Part shown: piece after piece, positions 37,001 to 51,740 of the stretch | How positions within the stretch are numbered: the first letter of the stretch is position 1 | How the letters are laid out: every line of letters begins with the position of its first letter | Translations under genes and position numbers: made by a program | The notes under the pieces: model-generated | Database searches by the model: none | Told to the model about the DNA's origin: nothing | What the model saw: only the letters and a program-made list of their open reading frames with translations | Origin: Owenia fusiformis | Lineage: Eukaryota; Annelida; Polychaeta; Sabellida; Oweniidae | NCBI GenBank assembly: GCA_903813345.2 | Contig: CAIIXF020000779.1 | Span: 836 to 53,000 of the forward strand | Reading direction: 5' to 3' | DNA: 52,165 nucleotides

Positions 37001-39580
37001 TTAGCAACAGGGTGGTGACAGTACTAGGGTGGGAAATAGCGTTATTTTTGTAAAAATTACACTTTCTTAGCAATGTGTACCTTGCATCTCTAAGAAAAAT
37101 CAAATCATCCGAAGAATTAGCAATTTAGATTTTCGCTGATTCAGCATTTTTCATTTTTTACCTAAAAATCACAGGTTTTGACCATTTTTGGCCTGTATTT
37201 CGTTACAGGATAGCACAAAAGGGCTGTTAGTGCTGGTTTTAAGAGGTTGTTGACAGGCTTTTATCAAATTATTACCGAATTTAAGGATTCAGCCATTATC
37301 ATAGCATGTAATACAGCTTTTTCCTTTGTGTCTGAATTTTTCTTGAAAATATATGACAAAATTGACACATTTAACCCCATAGACTGATCAAATATGGCTG
37401 AAAACAGTTACAAACATGCATGTAATTAAAACAAGAACATTGCTTTGCAAAACTGATATGATAATTTAATATAGAAGCTCATTTACTGAAAATTAATCAC
37501 TAAATAATGGCTAATTTGGGGTAATCTCTGACCGAAAATGACTAGATTTGACCATTTTTTTGTTTCATGGTTCAGTGATTTTGGCAATAAACATTATGGA
37601 AGTACGAATAAACGTTTTGACATGCTAAATGTTGTGAATTTTTGTTAAGCCATAGCGAGTAGCAGTATTTCTATTGCAAAAATGGTCAGTTATGTATAAA
37701 ACTGCATGGCCCTAAAATAAATGACCCCGGGGTTAACAAAGCAGCTATAAAAGCTCTTCTATTGGTGCGATTGGGCTTAAATTGCACAAAAAGTCTTGAA
37801 ACACTCTAATGTTTAAGAAAAACAAGATTTCTGGCACAAAATCATTCAACCGTGTCACTATTAGCAACAGGGTGGTGACAGTACTAGGGTGGGAAATAGC
37901 GTTATTTTTGTAAAAATTACACTTTCTTAGCAATGTGTACCTTGCATCTCTAAGAAAAATCAAATCATCCGAAGAATTAGCAATTTAGATTTTCGCTGAT
38001 TCAGCATTTTTCATTTTTTACCTAAAAATCACAGGTTTTGACCATTTTTGGCCTGTATTTCGTTACAGGATAGCACAAAAGGGCTGTTAGTGCTGGTTTT
38101 AAGAGGTTGTTGACAGGCTTTTATCAAATTATTACCGAATTTAAGGATTCAGCCATTATCATAGCATGTAATACAGCTTTTTCCTTTGTGTCTGAATTTT
38201 TCTTGAAAATATATGACAAAATTGACACATTTAACCCCATAGACTGATCAAATATGGCTGAAAACAGTTACAAACATGCATGTAATTAAAACAAGAACAT
38301 TGCTTTGCAAAACTGATATGATAATTTAATATAGAAGCTCATTTACTGAAAATTAATCACTAAATAATGGCTAATTTGGGGTAATCTCTGACCGAAAATG
38401 ACTAGATTTGACCATTTTTTTGTTTCATGGTTCAGTGATTTTGGCAATAAACATTATGGAAGTACGAATAAACGTTTTGACATGCTAAATGTTGTGAATT
38501 TTTGTTAAGCCATAGCGAGTAGCAGTATTTCTATTGCAAAAATGGTCAGTTATGTATAAAACTGCATGGCCCTAAAATAAATGACCCCGGGGTTAACAAA
38601 GCAGCTATAAAAGCTCTTCTATTGGTGCGATTGGGCTTAAATTGCACAAAAAGTCTTGAAACACTCTAATGTTTAAGAAAAACAAGATTTCTGGCACAAA
38701 ATCATTCAACCGTGTCACTATTAGCAACAGGGTGGTGACAGTACTAGGGTGGGAAATAGCGTTATTTTTGTAAAAATTACACTTTCTTAGCAATGTGTAC
38801 CTTGCATCTCTAAGAAAAATCAAATCATCCGAAGAATTAGCAATTTAGATTTTCGCTGATTCAGCATTTTTCATTTTTTACCTAAAAATCACAGGTTTTG
38901 ACCATTTTTGGCCTGTATTTCGTTACAGGATAGCACAAAAGGGCTGTTAGTGCTGGTTTTAAGAGGTTGTTGACAGGCTTTTATCAAATTATTACCGAAT
39001 TTAAGGATTCAGCCATTATCATAGCATGTAATACAGCTTTTTCCTTTGTGTCTGAATTTTTCTTGAAAATATATGACAAAATTGACACATTTAACCCCAT
39101 AGACTGATCAAATATGGCTGAAAACAGTTACAAACATGCATGTAATTAAAACAAGAACATTGCTTTGCAAAACTGATATGATAATTTAATATAGAAGCTC
39201 ATTTACTGAAAATTAATCACTAAATAATGGCTAATTTGGGGTAATCTCTGACCGAAAATGACTAGATTTGACCATTTTTTTGTTTCATGGTTCAGTGATT
39301 TTGGCAATAAACATTATGGAAGTACGAATAAACGTTTTGACATGCTAAATGTTGTGAATTTTTGTTAAGCCATAGCGAGTAGCAGTATTTCTATTGCAAA
39401 AATGGTCAGTTATGTATAAAACTGCATGGCCCTAAAATAAATGACCCCGGGGTTAACAAAGCAGCTATAAAAGCTCTTCTATTGGTGCGATTGGGCTTAA
39501 ATTGCACAAAAAGTCTTGAAACACTCTAATGTTTAAGAAAAACAAGATTTCTGGCACAAAATCATTCAACCGTGTCACTA
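37001..39580 (+). repeat. A-run 16 (3 A modules)
   Basis: Modules start at 37001, 37861 and 38721. Confidence 0.95.
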
Positions 39581-40040
39581 TTAGAATATAGTCCGGAGTA
39601 GGGATACTAGCGGTTACCGTTGGTTATTTGGTTTTCTGTATAAAAAAGCTTTTCTCCTTTTCTGTCCCGTCGCAGCGCCATCTAGTGTTTGATAAATGAA
39701 TCAAGGTTTATTTTCGATAGGGTAAGTACTAATCTATCAGGAAACATTTACAAGTTTGGTTAGAAACAGAATTTTTATAGATGGCGGAGTGATTTTTGAG
39801 ACTATGTAGAGCAGAATAATTTTCTGAAACAGGTAGCTTTACGGTGGTAGCTCTCTCCAGATTCAGTTATCTCAAAAACGGTGTGGTCACCGTATGCTTA
39901 TTTTGTAACGGCAAGCTAGACAAGACTCCAATGAACACTGGGCACTGTTTCGCTGAGCTAGATCTGTGCCCATGAATATATTATGAAATGAAACGTTATA
40001 ATGGTCGTCAATGGGATTTTTTACTGCAATCTTGACCCTA
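39581..40040 (+). repeat. Module B, copy 16
   Basis: Full-length 460-bp copy. Confidence 0.95.
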
Positions 40041-43000
40041 TTAGCAACAGGGTGGTGACAGTACTAGGGTGGGAAATAGCGTTATTTTTGTAAAAATTAC
40101 ACTTTCTTAGCAATGTGTACCTTGCATCTCTAAGAAAAATCAAATCATCCGAAGAATTAGCAATTTAGATTTTCGCTGATTCAGCATTTTTCATTTTTTA
40201 CCTAAAAATCACAGGTTTTGACCATTTTTGGCCTGTATTTCGTTACAGGATAGCACAAAAGGGCTGTTAGTGCTGGTTTTAAGAGGTTGTTGACAGGCTT
40301 TTATCAAATTATTACCGAATTTAAGGATTCAGCCATTATCATAGCATGTAATACAGCTTTTTCCTTTGTGTCTGAATTTTTCTTGAAAATATATGACAAA
40401 ATTGACACATTTAACCCCATAGACTGATCAAATATGGCTGAAAACAGTTACAAACATGCATGTAATTAAAACAAGAACATTGCTTTGCAAAACTGATATG
40501 ATAATTTAATATAGAAGCTCATTTACTGAAAATTAATCACTAAATAATGGCTAATTTGGGGTAATCTCTGACCGAAAATGACTAGATTTGACCATTTTTT
40601 TGTTTCATGGTTCAGTGATTTTGGCAATAAACATTATGGAAGTACGAATAAACGTTTTGACATGCTAAATGTTGTGAATTTTTGTTAAGCCATAGCGAGT
40701 AGCAGTATTTCTATTGCAAAAATGGTCAGTTATGTATAAAACTGCATGGCCCTAAAATAAATGACCCCGGGGTTAACAAAGCAGCTATAAAAGCTCTTCT
40801 ATTGGTGCGATTGGGCTTAAATTGCACAAAAAGTCTTGAAACACTCTAATGTTTAAGAAAAACAAGATTTCTGGCACAAAATCATTCAACCGTGTCACTA
40901 TTAGCAACAGGGTGGTGACAGTACTAGGGTGGGAAATAGCGTTATTTTTGTAAAAATTACACTTTCTTAGCAATGTGTACCTTGCATCTCTAAGAAAAAT
41001 CAAATCATCCGAAGAATTAGCAATTTAGATTTTCGCTGATTCAGCATTTTTCATTTTTTACCTAAAAATCACAGGTTTTGACCATTTTTGGCCTGTATTT
41101 CGTTACAGGATAGCACAAAAGGGCTGTTAGTGCTGGTTTTAAGAGGTTGTTGACAGGCTTTTATCAAATTATTACCGAATTTAAGGATTCAGCCATTATC
41201 ATAGCATGTAATACAGCTTTTTCCTTTGTGTCTGAATTTTTCTTGAAAATATATGACAAAATTGACACATTTAACCCCATAGACTGATCAAATATGGCTG
41301 AAAACAGTTACAAACATGCATGTAATTAAAACAAGAACATTGCTTTGCAAAACTGATATGATAATTTAATATAGAAGCTCATTTACTGAAAATTAATCAC
41401 TAAATAATGGCTAATTTGGGGTAATCTCTGACCGAAAATGACTAGATTTGACCATTTTTTTGTTTCATGGTTCAGTGATTTTGGCAATAAACATTATGGA
41501 AGTACGAATAAACGTTTTGACATGCTAAATGTTGTGAATTTTTGTTAAGCCATAGCGAGTAGCAGTATTTCTATTGCAAAAATGGTCAGTTATGTATAAA
41601 ACTGCATGGCCCTAAAATAAATGACCCCGGGGTTAACAAAGCAGCTATAAAAGCTCTTCTATTGGTGCGATTGGGCTTAAATTGCACAAAAAGTCTTGAA
41701 ACACTCTAATGTTTAAGAAAAACAAGATTTCTGGCACAAAATCATTCAACCGTGTCACTATTAGCAACAGGGTGGTGACAGTACTAGGGTGGGAAATAGC
41801 GTTATTTTTGTAAAAATTACACTTTCTTAGCAATGTGTACCTTGCATCTCTAAGAAAAATCAAATCATCCGAAGAATTAGCAATTTAGATTTTCGCTGAT
41901 TCAGCATTTTTCATTTTTTACCTAAAAATCACAGGTTTTGACCATTTTTGGCCTGTATTTCGTTACAGGATAGCACAAAAGGGCTGTTAGTGCTGGTTTT
42001 AAGAGGTTGTTGACAGGCTTTTATCAAATTATTACCGAATTTAAGGATTCAGCCATTATCATAGCATGTAATACAGCTTTTTCCTTTGTGTCTGAATTTT
42101 TCTTGAAAATATATGACAAAATTGACACATTTAACCCCATAGACTGATCAAATATGGCTGAAAACAGTTACAAACATGCATGTAATTAAAACAAGAACAT
42201 TGCTTTGCAAAACTGATATGATAATTTAATATAGAAGCTCATTTACTGAAAATTAATCACTAAATAATGGCTAATTTGGGGTAATCTCTGACCGAAAATG
42301 ACTAGATTTGACCATTTTTTTGTTTCATGGTTCAGTGATTTTGGCAATAAACATTATGGAAGTACGAATAAACGTTTTGACATGCTAAATGTTGTGAATT
42401 TTTGTTAAGCCATAGCGAGTAGCAGTATTTCTATTGCAAAAATGGTCAGTTATGTATAAAACTGCATGGCCCTAAAATAAATGACCCCGGGGTTAACAAA
42501 GCAGCTATAAAAGCTCTTCTATTGGTGCGATTGGGCTTAAATTGCACAAAAAGTCTTGAAACACTCTAATGTTTAAGAAAAACAAGATTTCTGGCACAAA
42601 ATCATTCAACCGTGTCACTATTAGCAACAGGGTGGTGACAGTACTAGGGTGGGAAATAGCGTTATTTTTGTAAAAATTACACTTTCTTAGCAATGTGTAC
42701 CTTGCATCTCTAAGAAAAATCAAATCATCCGAAGAATTAGCAATTTAGATTTTCGCTGATTCAGCATTTTTCATTTTTTACCTAAAAATCACAGGTTTTG
42801 ACCATTTTTGGCCTGTATTTCGTTACAGGATAGCACAAAAGGGCTGTTAGTGCTGGTTTTAAGAGGTTGTTGACAGGCTTTTATCAAATTATTACCGAAT
42901 TTAAGGATTCAGCCATTATCATAGCATGTAATACAGCTTTTTCCTTTGTGTCTGAATTTTTCTTGAAAATATATGACAAAATTGACACATTTAACCCCAT

Positions 43001-46000
43001 AGACTGATCAAATATGGCTGAAAACAGTTACAAACATGCATGTAATTAAAACAAGAACATTGCTTTGCAAAACTGATATGATAATTTAATATAGAAGCTC
43101 ATTTACTGAAAATTAATCACTAAATAATGGCTAATTTGGGGTAATCTCTGACCGAAAATGACTAGATTTGACCATTTTTTTGTTTCATGGTTCAGTGATT
43201 TTGGCAATAAACATTATGGAAGTACGAATAAACGTTTTGACATGCTAAATGTTGTGAATTTTTGTTAAGCCATAGCGAGTAGCAGTATTTCTATTGCAAA
43301 AATGGTCAGTTATGTATAAAACTGCATGGCCCTAAAATAAATGACCCCGGGGTTAACAAAGCAGCTATAAAAGCTCTTCTATTGGTGCGATTGGGCTTAA
43401 ATTGCACAAAAAGTCTTGAAACACTCTAATGTTTAAGAAAAACAAGATTTCTGGCACAAAATCATTCAACCGTGTCACTATTAGCAACAGGGTGGTGACA
43501 GTACTAGGGTGGGAAATAGCGTTATTTTTGTAAAAATTACACTTTCTTAGCAATGTGTACCTTGCATCTCTAAGAAAAATCAAATCATCCGAAGAATTAG
43601 CAATTTAGATTTTCGCTGATTCAGCATTTTTCATTTTTTACCTAAAAATCACAGGTTTTGACCATTTTTGGCCTGTATTTCGTTACAGGATAGCACAAAA
43701 GGGCTGTTAGTGCTGGTTTTAAGAGGTTGTTGACAGGCTTTTATCAAATTATTACCGAATTTAAGGATTCAGCCATTATCATAGCATGTAATACAGCTTT
43801 TTCCTTTGTGTCTGAATTTTTCTTGAAAATATATGACAAAATTGACACATTTAACCCCATAGACTGATCAAATATGGCTGAAAACAGTTACAAACATGCA
43901 TGTAATTAAAACAAGAACATTGCTTTGCAAAACTGATATGATAATTTAATATAGAAGCTCATTTACTGAAAATTAATCACTAAATAATGGCTAATTTGGG
44001 GTAATCTCTGACCGAAAATGACTAGATTTGACCATTTTTTTGTTTCATGGTTCAGTGATTTTGGCAATAAACATTATGGAAGTACGAATAAACGTTTTGA
44101 CATGCTAAATGTTGTGAATTTTTGTTAAGCCATAGCGAGTAGCAGTATTTCTATTGCAAAAATGGTCAGTTATGTATAAAACTGCATGGCCCTAAAATAA
44201 ATGACCCCGGGGTTAACAAAGCAGCTATAAAAGCTCTTCTATTGGTGCGATTGGGCTTAAATTGCACAAAAAGTCTTGAAACACTCTAATGTTTAAGAAA
44301 AACAAGATTTCTGGCACAAAATCATTCAACCGTGTCACTATTAGCAACAGGGTGGTGACAGTACTAGGGTGGGAAATAGCGTTATTTTTGTAAAAATTAC
44401 ACTTTCTTAGCAATGTGTACCTTGCATCTCTAAGAAAAATCAAATCATCCGAAGAATTAGCAATTTAGATTTTCGCTGATTCAGCATTTTTCATTTTTTA
44501 CCTAAAAATCACAGGTTTTGACCATTTTTGGCCTGTATTTCGTTACAGGATAGCACAAAAGGGCTGTTAGTGCTGGTTTTAAGAGGTTGTTGACAGGCTT
44601 TTATCAAATTATTACCGAATTTAAGGATTCAGCCATTATCATAGCATGTAATACAGCTTTTTCCTTTGTGTCTGAATTTTTCTTGAAAATATATGACAAA
44701 ATTGACACATTTAACCCCATAGACTGATCAAATATGGCTGAAAACAGTTACAAACATGCATGTAATTAAAACAAGAACATTGCTTTGCAAAACTGATATG
44801 ATAATTTAATATAGAAGCTCATTTACTGAAAATTAATCACTAAATAATGGCTAATTTGGGGTAATCTCTGACCGAAAATGACTAGATTTGACCATTTTTT
44901 TGTTTCATGGTTCAGTGATTTTGGCAATAAACATTATGGAAGTACGAATAAACGTTTTGACATGCTAAATGTTGTGAATTTTTGTTAAGCCATAGCGAGT
45001 AGCAGTATTTCTATTGCAAAAATGGTCAGTTATGTATAAAACTGCATGGCCCTAAAATAAATGACCCCGGGGTTAACAAAGCAGCTATAAAAGCTCTTCT
45101 ATTGGTGCGATTGGGCTTAAATTGCACAAAAAGTCTTGAAACACTCTAATGTTTAAGAAAAACAAGATTTCTGGCACAAAATCATTCAACCGTGTCACTA
45201 TTAGCAACAGGGTGGTGACAGTACTAGGGTGGGAAATAGCGTTATTTTTGTAAAAATTACACTTTCTTAGCAATGTGTACCTTGCATCTCTAAGAAAAAT
45301 CAAATCATCCGAAGAATTAGCAATTTAGATTTTCGCTGATTCAGCATTTTTCATTTTTTACCTAAAAATCACAGGTTTTGACCATTTTTGGCCTGTATTT
45401 CGTTACAGGATAGCACAAAAGGGCTGTTAGTGCTGGTTTTAAGAGGTTGTTGACAGGCTTTTATCAAATTATTACCGAATTTAAGGATTCAGCCATTATC
45501 ATAGCATGTAATACAGCTTTTTCCTTTGTGTCTGAATTTTTCTTGAAAATATATGACAAAATTGACACATTTAACCCCATAGACTGATCAAATATGGCTG
45601 AAAACAGTTACAAACATGCATGTAATTAAAACAAGAACATTGCTTTGCAAAACTGATATGATAATTTAATATAGAAGCTCATTTACTGAAAATTAATCAC
45701 TAAATAATGGCTAATTTGGGGTAATCTCTGACCGAAAATGACTAGATTTGACCATTTTTTTGTTTCATGGTTCAGTGATTTTGGCAATAAACATTATGGA
45801 AGTACGAATAAACGTTTTGACATGCTAAATGTTGTGAATTTTTGTTAAGCCATAGCGAGTAGCAGTATTTCTATTGCAAAAATGGTCAGTTATGTATAAA
45901 ACTGCATGGCCCTAAAATAAATGACCCCGGGGTTAACAAAGCAGCTATAAAAGCTCTTCTATTGGTGCGATTGGGCTTAAATTGCACAAAAAGTCTTGAA

Positions 46001-46060
46001 ACACTCTAATGTTTAAGAAAAACAAGATTTCTGGCACAAAATCATTCAACCGTGTCACTA
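40041..46060 (+). repeat. A-run 17 (7 A modules, longest run)
   Basis: Modules start at 40041, 40901, 41761, 42621, 43481, 44341 and 45201. This 6020-bp stretch is the longest without a B. Confidence 0.95.
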
Positions 46061-46520
46061 TTAGAATATAGTCCGGAGTAGGGATACTAGCGGTTACCGT
46101 TGGTTATTTGGTTTTCTGTATAAAAAAGCTTTTCTCCTTTTCTGTCCCGTCGCAGCGCCATCTAGTGTTTGATAAATGAATCAAGGTTTATTTTCGATAG
46201 GGTAAGTACTAATCTATCAGGAAACATTTACAAGTTTGGTTAGAAACAGAATTTTTATAGATGGCGGAGTGATTTTTGAGACTATGTAGAGCAGAATAAT
46301 TTTCTGAAACAGGTAGCTTTACGGTGGTAGCTCTCTCCAGATTCAGTTATCTCAAAAACGGTGTGGTCACCGTATGCTTATTTTGTAACGGCAAGCTAGA
46401 CAAGACTCCAATGAACACTGGGCACTGTTTCGCTGAGCTAGATCTGTGCCCATGAATATATTATGAAATGAAACGTTATAATGGTCGTCAATGGGATTTT
46501 TTACTGCAATCTTGACCCTA
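46061..46520 (+). repeat. Module B, copy 17
   Basis: Full-length 460-bp copy. Confidence 0.95.
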
Positions 46521-47380
46521 TTAGCAACAGGGTGGTGACAGTACTAGGGTGGGAAATAGCGTTATTTTTGTAAAAATTACACTTTCTTAGCAATGTGTAC
46601 CTTGCATCTCTAAGAAAAATCAAATCATCCGAAGAATTAGCAATTTAGATTTTCGCTGATTCAGCATTTTTCATTTTTTACCTAAAAATCACAGGTTTTG
46701 ACCATTTTTGGCCTGTATTTCGTTACAGGATAGCACAAAAGGGCTGTTAGTGCTGGTTTTAAGAGGTTGTTGACAGGCTTTTATCAAATTATTACCGAAT
46801 TTAAGGATTCAGCCATTATCATAGCATGTAATACAGCTTTTTCCTTTGTGTCTGAATTTTTCTTGAAAATATATGACAAAATTGACACATTTAACCCCAT
46901 AGACTGATCAAATATGGCTGAAAACAGTTACAAACATGCATGTAATTAAAACAAGAACATTGCTTTGCAAAACTGATATGATAATTTAATATAGAAGCTC
47001 ATTTACTGAAAATTAATCACTAAATAATGGCTAATTTGGGGTAATCTCTGACCGAAAATGACTAGATTTGACCATTTTTTTGTTTCATGGTTCAGTGATT
47101 TTGGCAATAAACATTATGGAAGTACGAATAAACGTTTTGACATGCTAAATGTTGTGAATTTTTGTTAAGCCATAGCGAGTAGCAGTATTTCTATTGCAAA
47201 AATGGTCAGTTATGTATAAAACTGCATGGCCCTAAAATAAATGACCCCGGGGTTAACAAAGCAGCTATAAAAGCTCTTCTATTGGTGCGATTGGGCTTAA
47301 ATTGCACAAAAAGTCTTGAAACACTCTAATGTTTAAGAAAAACAAGATTTCTGGCACAAAATCATTCAACCGTGTCACTA
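46521..47380 (+). repeat. A-run 18 (single A module)
   Basis: One A between two Bs. Confidence 0.95.
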
Positions 47381-47840
47381 TTAGAATATAGTCCGGAGTA
47401 GGGATACTAGCGGTTACCGTTGGTTATTTGGTTTTCTGTATAAAAAAGCTTTTCTCCTTTTCTGTCCCGTCGCAGCGCCATCTAGTGTTTGATAAATGAA
47501 TCAAGGTTTATTTTCGATAGGGTAAGTACTAATCTATCAGGAAACATTTACAAGTTTGGTTAGAAACAGAATTTTTATAGATGGCGGAGTGATTTTTGAG
47601 ACTATGTAGAGCAGAATAATTTTCTGAAACAGGTAGCTTTACGGTGGTAGCTCTCTCCAGATTCAGTTATCTCAAAAACGGTGTGGTCACCGTATGCTTA
47701 TTTTGTAACGGCAAGCTAGACAAGACTCCAATGAACACTGGGCACTGTTTCGCTGAGCTAGATCTGTGCCCATGAATATATTATGAAATGAAACGTTATA
47801 ATGGTCGTCAATGGGATTTTTTACTGCAATCTTGACCCTA
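47381..47840 (+). repeat. Module B, copy 18
   Basis: Full-length 460-bp copy. Confidence 0.95.
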
Positions 47841-50800
47841 TTAGCAACAGGGTGGTGACAGTACTAGGGTGGGAAATAGCGTTATTTTTGTAAAAATTAC
47901 ACTTTCTTAGCAATGTGTACCTTGCATCTCTAAGAAAAATCAAATCATCCGAAGAATTAGCAATTTAGATTTTCGCTGATTCAGCATTTTTCATTTTTTA
48001 CCTAAAAATCACAGGTTTTGACCATTTTTGGCCTGTATTTCGTTACAGGATAGCACAAAAGGGCTGTTAGTGCTGGTTTTAAGAGGTTGTTGACAGGCTT
48101 TTATCAAATTATTACCGAATTTAAGGATTCAGCCATTATCATAGCATGTAATACAGCTTTTTCCTTTGTGTCTGAATTTTTCTTGAAAATATATGACAAA
48201 ATTGACACATTTAACCCCATAGACTGATCAAATATGGCTGAAAACAGTTACAAACATGCATGTAATTAAAACAAGAACATTGCTTTGCAAAACTGATATG
48301 ATAATTTAATATAGAAGCTCATTTACTGAAAATTAATCACTAAATAATGGCTAATTTGGGGTAATCTCTGACCGAAAATGACTAGATTTGACCATTTTTT
48401 TGTTTCATGGTTCAGTGATTTTGGCAATAAACATTATGGAAGTACGAATAAACGTTTTGACATGCTAAATGTTGTGAATTTTTGTTAAGCCATAGCGAGT
48501 AGCAGTATTTCTATTGCAAAAATGGTCAGTTATGTATAAAACTGCATGGCCCTAAAATAAATGACCCCGGGGTTAACAAAGCAGCTATAAAAGCTCTTCT
48601 ATTGGTGCGATTGGGCTTAAATTGCACAAAAAGTCTTGAAACACTCTAATGTTTAAGAAAAACAAGATTTCTGGCACAAAATCATTCAACCGTGTCACTA
48701 TTAGCAACAGGGTGGTGACAGTACTAGGGTGGGAAATAGCGTTATTTTTGTAAAAATTACACTTTCTTAGCAATGTGTACCTTGCATCTCTAAGAAAAAT
48801 CAAATCATCCGAAGAATTAGCAATTTAGATTTTCGCTGATTCAGCATTTTTCATTTTTTACCTAAAAATCACAGGTTTTGACCATTTTTGGCCTGTATTT
48901 CGTTACAGGATAGCACAAAAGGGCTGTTAGTGCTGGTTTTAAGAGGTTGTTGACAGGCTTTTATCAAATTATTACCGAATTTAAGGATTCAGCCATTATC
49001 ATAGCATGTAATACAGCTTTTTCCTTTGTGTCTGAATTTTTCTTGAAAATATATGACAAAATTGACACATTTAACCCCATAGACTGATCAAATATGGCTG
49101 AAAACAGTTACAAACATGCATGTAATTAAAACAAGAACATTGCTTTGCAAAACTGATATGATAATTTAATATAGAAGCTCATTTACTGAAAATTAATCAC
49201 TAAATAATGGCTAATTTGGGGTAATCTCTGACCGAAAATGACTAGATTTGACCATTTTTTTGTTTCATGGTTCAGTGATTTTGGCAATAAACATTATGGA
49301 AGTACGAATAAACGTTTTGACATGCTAAATGTTGTGAATTTTTGTTAAGCCATAGCGAGTAGCAGTATTTCTATTGCAAAAATGGTCAGTTATGTATAAA
49401 ACTGCATGGCCCTAAAATAAATGACCCCGGGGTTAACAAAGCAGCTATAAAAGCTCTTCTATTGGTGCGATTGGGCTTAAATTGCACAAAAAGTCTTGAA
49501 ACACTCTAATGTTTAAGAAAAACAAGATTTCTGGCACAAAATCATTCAACCGTGTCACTATTAGCAACAGGGTGGTGACAGTACTAGGGTGGGAAATAGC
49601 GTTATTTTTGTAAAAATTACACTTTCTTAGCAATGTGTACCTTGCATCTCTAAGAAAAATCAAATCATCCGAAGAATTAGCAATTTAGATTTTCGCTGAT
49701 TCAGCATTTTTCATTTTTTACCTAAAAATCACAGGTTTTGACCATTTTTGGCCTGTATTTCGTTACAGGATAGCACAAAAGGGCTGTTAGTGCTGGTTTT
49801 AAGAGGTTGTTGACAGGCTTTTATCAAATTATTACCGAATTTAAGGATTCAGCCATTATCATAGCATGTAATACAGCTTTTTCCTTTGTGTCTGAATTTT
49901 TCTTGAAAATATATGACAAAATTGACACATTTAACCCCATAGACTGATCAAATATGGCTGAAAACAGTTACAAACATGCATGTAATTAAAACAAGAACAT
50001 TGCTTTGCAAAACTGATATGATAATTTAATATAGAAGCTCATTTACTGAAAATTAATCACTAAATAATGGCTAATTTGGGGTAATCTCTGACCGAAAATG
50101 ACTAGATTTGACCATTTTTTTGTTTCATGGTTCAGTGATTTTGGCAATAAACATTATGGAAGTACGAATAAACGTTTTGACATGCTAAATGTTGTGAATT
50201 TTTGTTAAGCCATAGCGAGTAGCAGTATTTCTATTGCAAAAATGGTCAGTTATGTATAAAACTGCATGGCCCTAAAATAAATGACCCCGGGGTTAACAAA
50301 GCAGCTATAAAAGCTCTTCTATTGGTGCGATTGGGCTTAAATTGCACAAAAAGTCTTGAAACACTCTAATGTTTAAGAAAAACAAGATTTCTGGCACAAA
50401 ATCATTCAACCGTGTCACTATTAGCAACAGGGTGGTGACAGTACTAGGGTGGGAAATAGCGTTATTTTTGTAAAAATTACACTTTCTTAGCAATGTGTAC
50501 CTTGCATCTCTAAGAAAAATCAAATCATCCGAAGAATTAGCAATTTAGATTTTCGCTGATTCAGCATTTTTCATTTTTTACCTAAAAATCACAGGTTTTG
50601 ACCATTTTTGGCCTGTATTTCGTTACAGGATAGCACAAAAGGGCTGTTAGTGCTGGTTTTAAGAGGTTGTTGACAGGCTTTTATCAAATTATTACCGAAT
50701 TTAAGGATTCAGCCATTATCATAGCATGTAATACAGCTTTTTCCTTTGTGTCTGAATTTTTCTTGAAAATATATGACAAAATTGACACATTTAACCCCAT

Positions 50801-51280
50801 AGACTGATCAAATATGGCTGAAAACAGTTACAAACATGCATGTAATTAAAACAAGAACATTGCTTTGCAAAACTGATATGATAATTTAATATAGAAGCTC
50901 ATTTACTGAAAATTAATCACTAAATAATGGCTAATTTGGGGTAATCTCTGACCGAAAATGACTAGATTTGACCATTTTTTTGTTTCATGGTTCAGTGATT
51001 TTGGCAATAAACATTATGGAAGTACGAATAAACGTTTTGACATGCTAAATGTTGTGAATTTTTGTTAAGCCATAGCGAGTAGCAGTATTTCTATTGCAAA
51101 AATGGTCAGTTATGTATAAAACTGCATGGCCCTAAAATAAATGACCCCGGGGTTAACAAAGCAGCTATAAAAGCTCTTCTATTGGTGCGATTGGGCTTAA
51201 ATTGCACAAAAAGTCTTGAAACACTCTAATGTTTAAGAAAAACAAGATTTCTGGCACAAAATCATTCAACCGTGTCACTA
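47841..51280 (+). repeat. A-run 19 (4 A modules, last run)
   Basis: Modules start at 47841, 48701, 49561 and 50421. The copies nearest the array edge show no visible decay. Confidence 0.95.
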
Positions 51281-51740
51281 TTAGAATATAGTCCGGAGTA
51301 GGGATACTAGCGGTTACCGTTGGTTATTTGGTTTTCTGTATAAAAAAGCTTTTCTCCTTTTCTGTCCCGTCGCAGCGCCATCTAGTGTTTGATAAATGAA
51401 TCAAGGTTTATTTTCGATAGGGTAAGTACTAATCTATCAGGAAACATTTACAAGTTTGGTTAGAAACAGAATTTTTATAGATGGCGGAGTGATTTTTGAG
51501 ACTATGTAGAGCAGAATAATTTTCTGAAACAGGTAGCTTTACGGTGGTAGCTCTCTCCAGATTCAGTTATCTCAAAAACGGTGTGGTCACCGTATGCTTA
51601 TTTTGTAACGGCAAGCTAGACAAGACTCCAATGAACACTGGGCACTGTTTCGCTGAGCTAGATCTGTGCCCATGAATATATTATGAAATGAAACGTTATA
51701 ATGGTCGTCAATGGGATTTTTTACTGCAATCTTGACCCTA
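51281..51740 (+). repeat. Module B, copy 19 (terminal module)
   Basis: Full-length 460-bp copy that ends the array. Its last bases, GACCCTA, run directly into unrelated sequence (TCTACATTTG). It is intact to its final base, which is unusual because edge copies of satellites are commonly truncated or diverged. Confidence 0.95.

Larger units (their letters stand above)
1..51740. repeat. Two-module giant satellite array (50 A + 19 B modules)
   Basis: The whole interval is a head-to-tail array of two unrelated modules in one orientation. Module A is 860 bp and begins TTAGCAACAG and ends CGTGTCACTA. Module B is 460 bp and begins TTAGAATATA and ends CTTGACCCTA. Walking every boundary gives 50 A and 19 B, which sums exactly to 51740 bp. 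The junctions are 31 A|A, 19 A|B, 18 B|A and one B|flank; B|B never occurs. The array can equally be described as 860-bp short and 1320-bp long repeats. Copies look identical apart from one base at 10885. There is no left flank, so the true array is at least this long. No open frame of gene-like length with an ATG is present. Satellite DNA is the plain reading; function is unknown. Confidence 0.98.

Noticed and set aside
40041-46060. The seven-A run as a special B-free domain
   Set aside because: With about 38% of repeats being the long form, a run of six short repeats is expected roughly once among 19 runs by my estimate.
1-51740. CRISPR array or Borg-type tandem repeats
   Set aside because: The modules are 860 and 460 bp with no unique spacers, no cas-like genes and no coding content.
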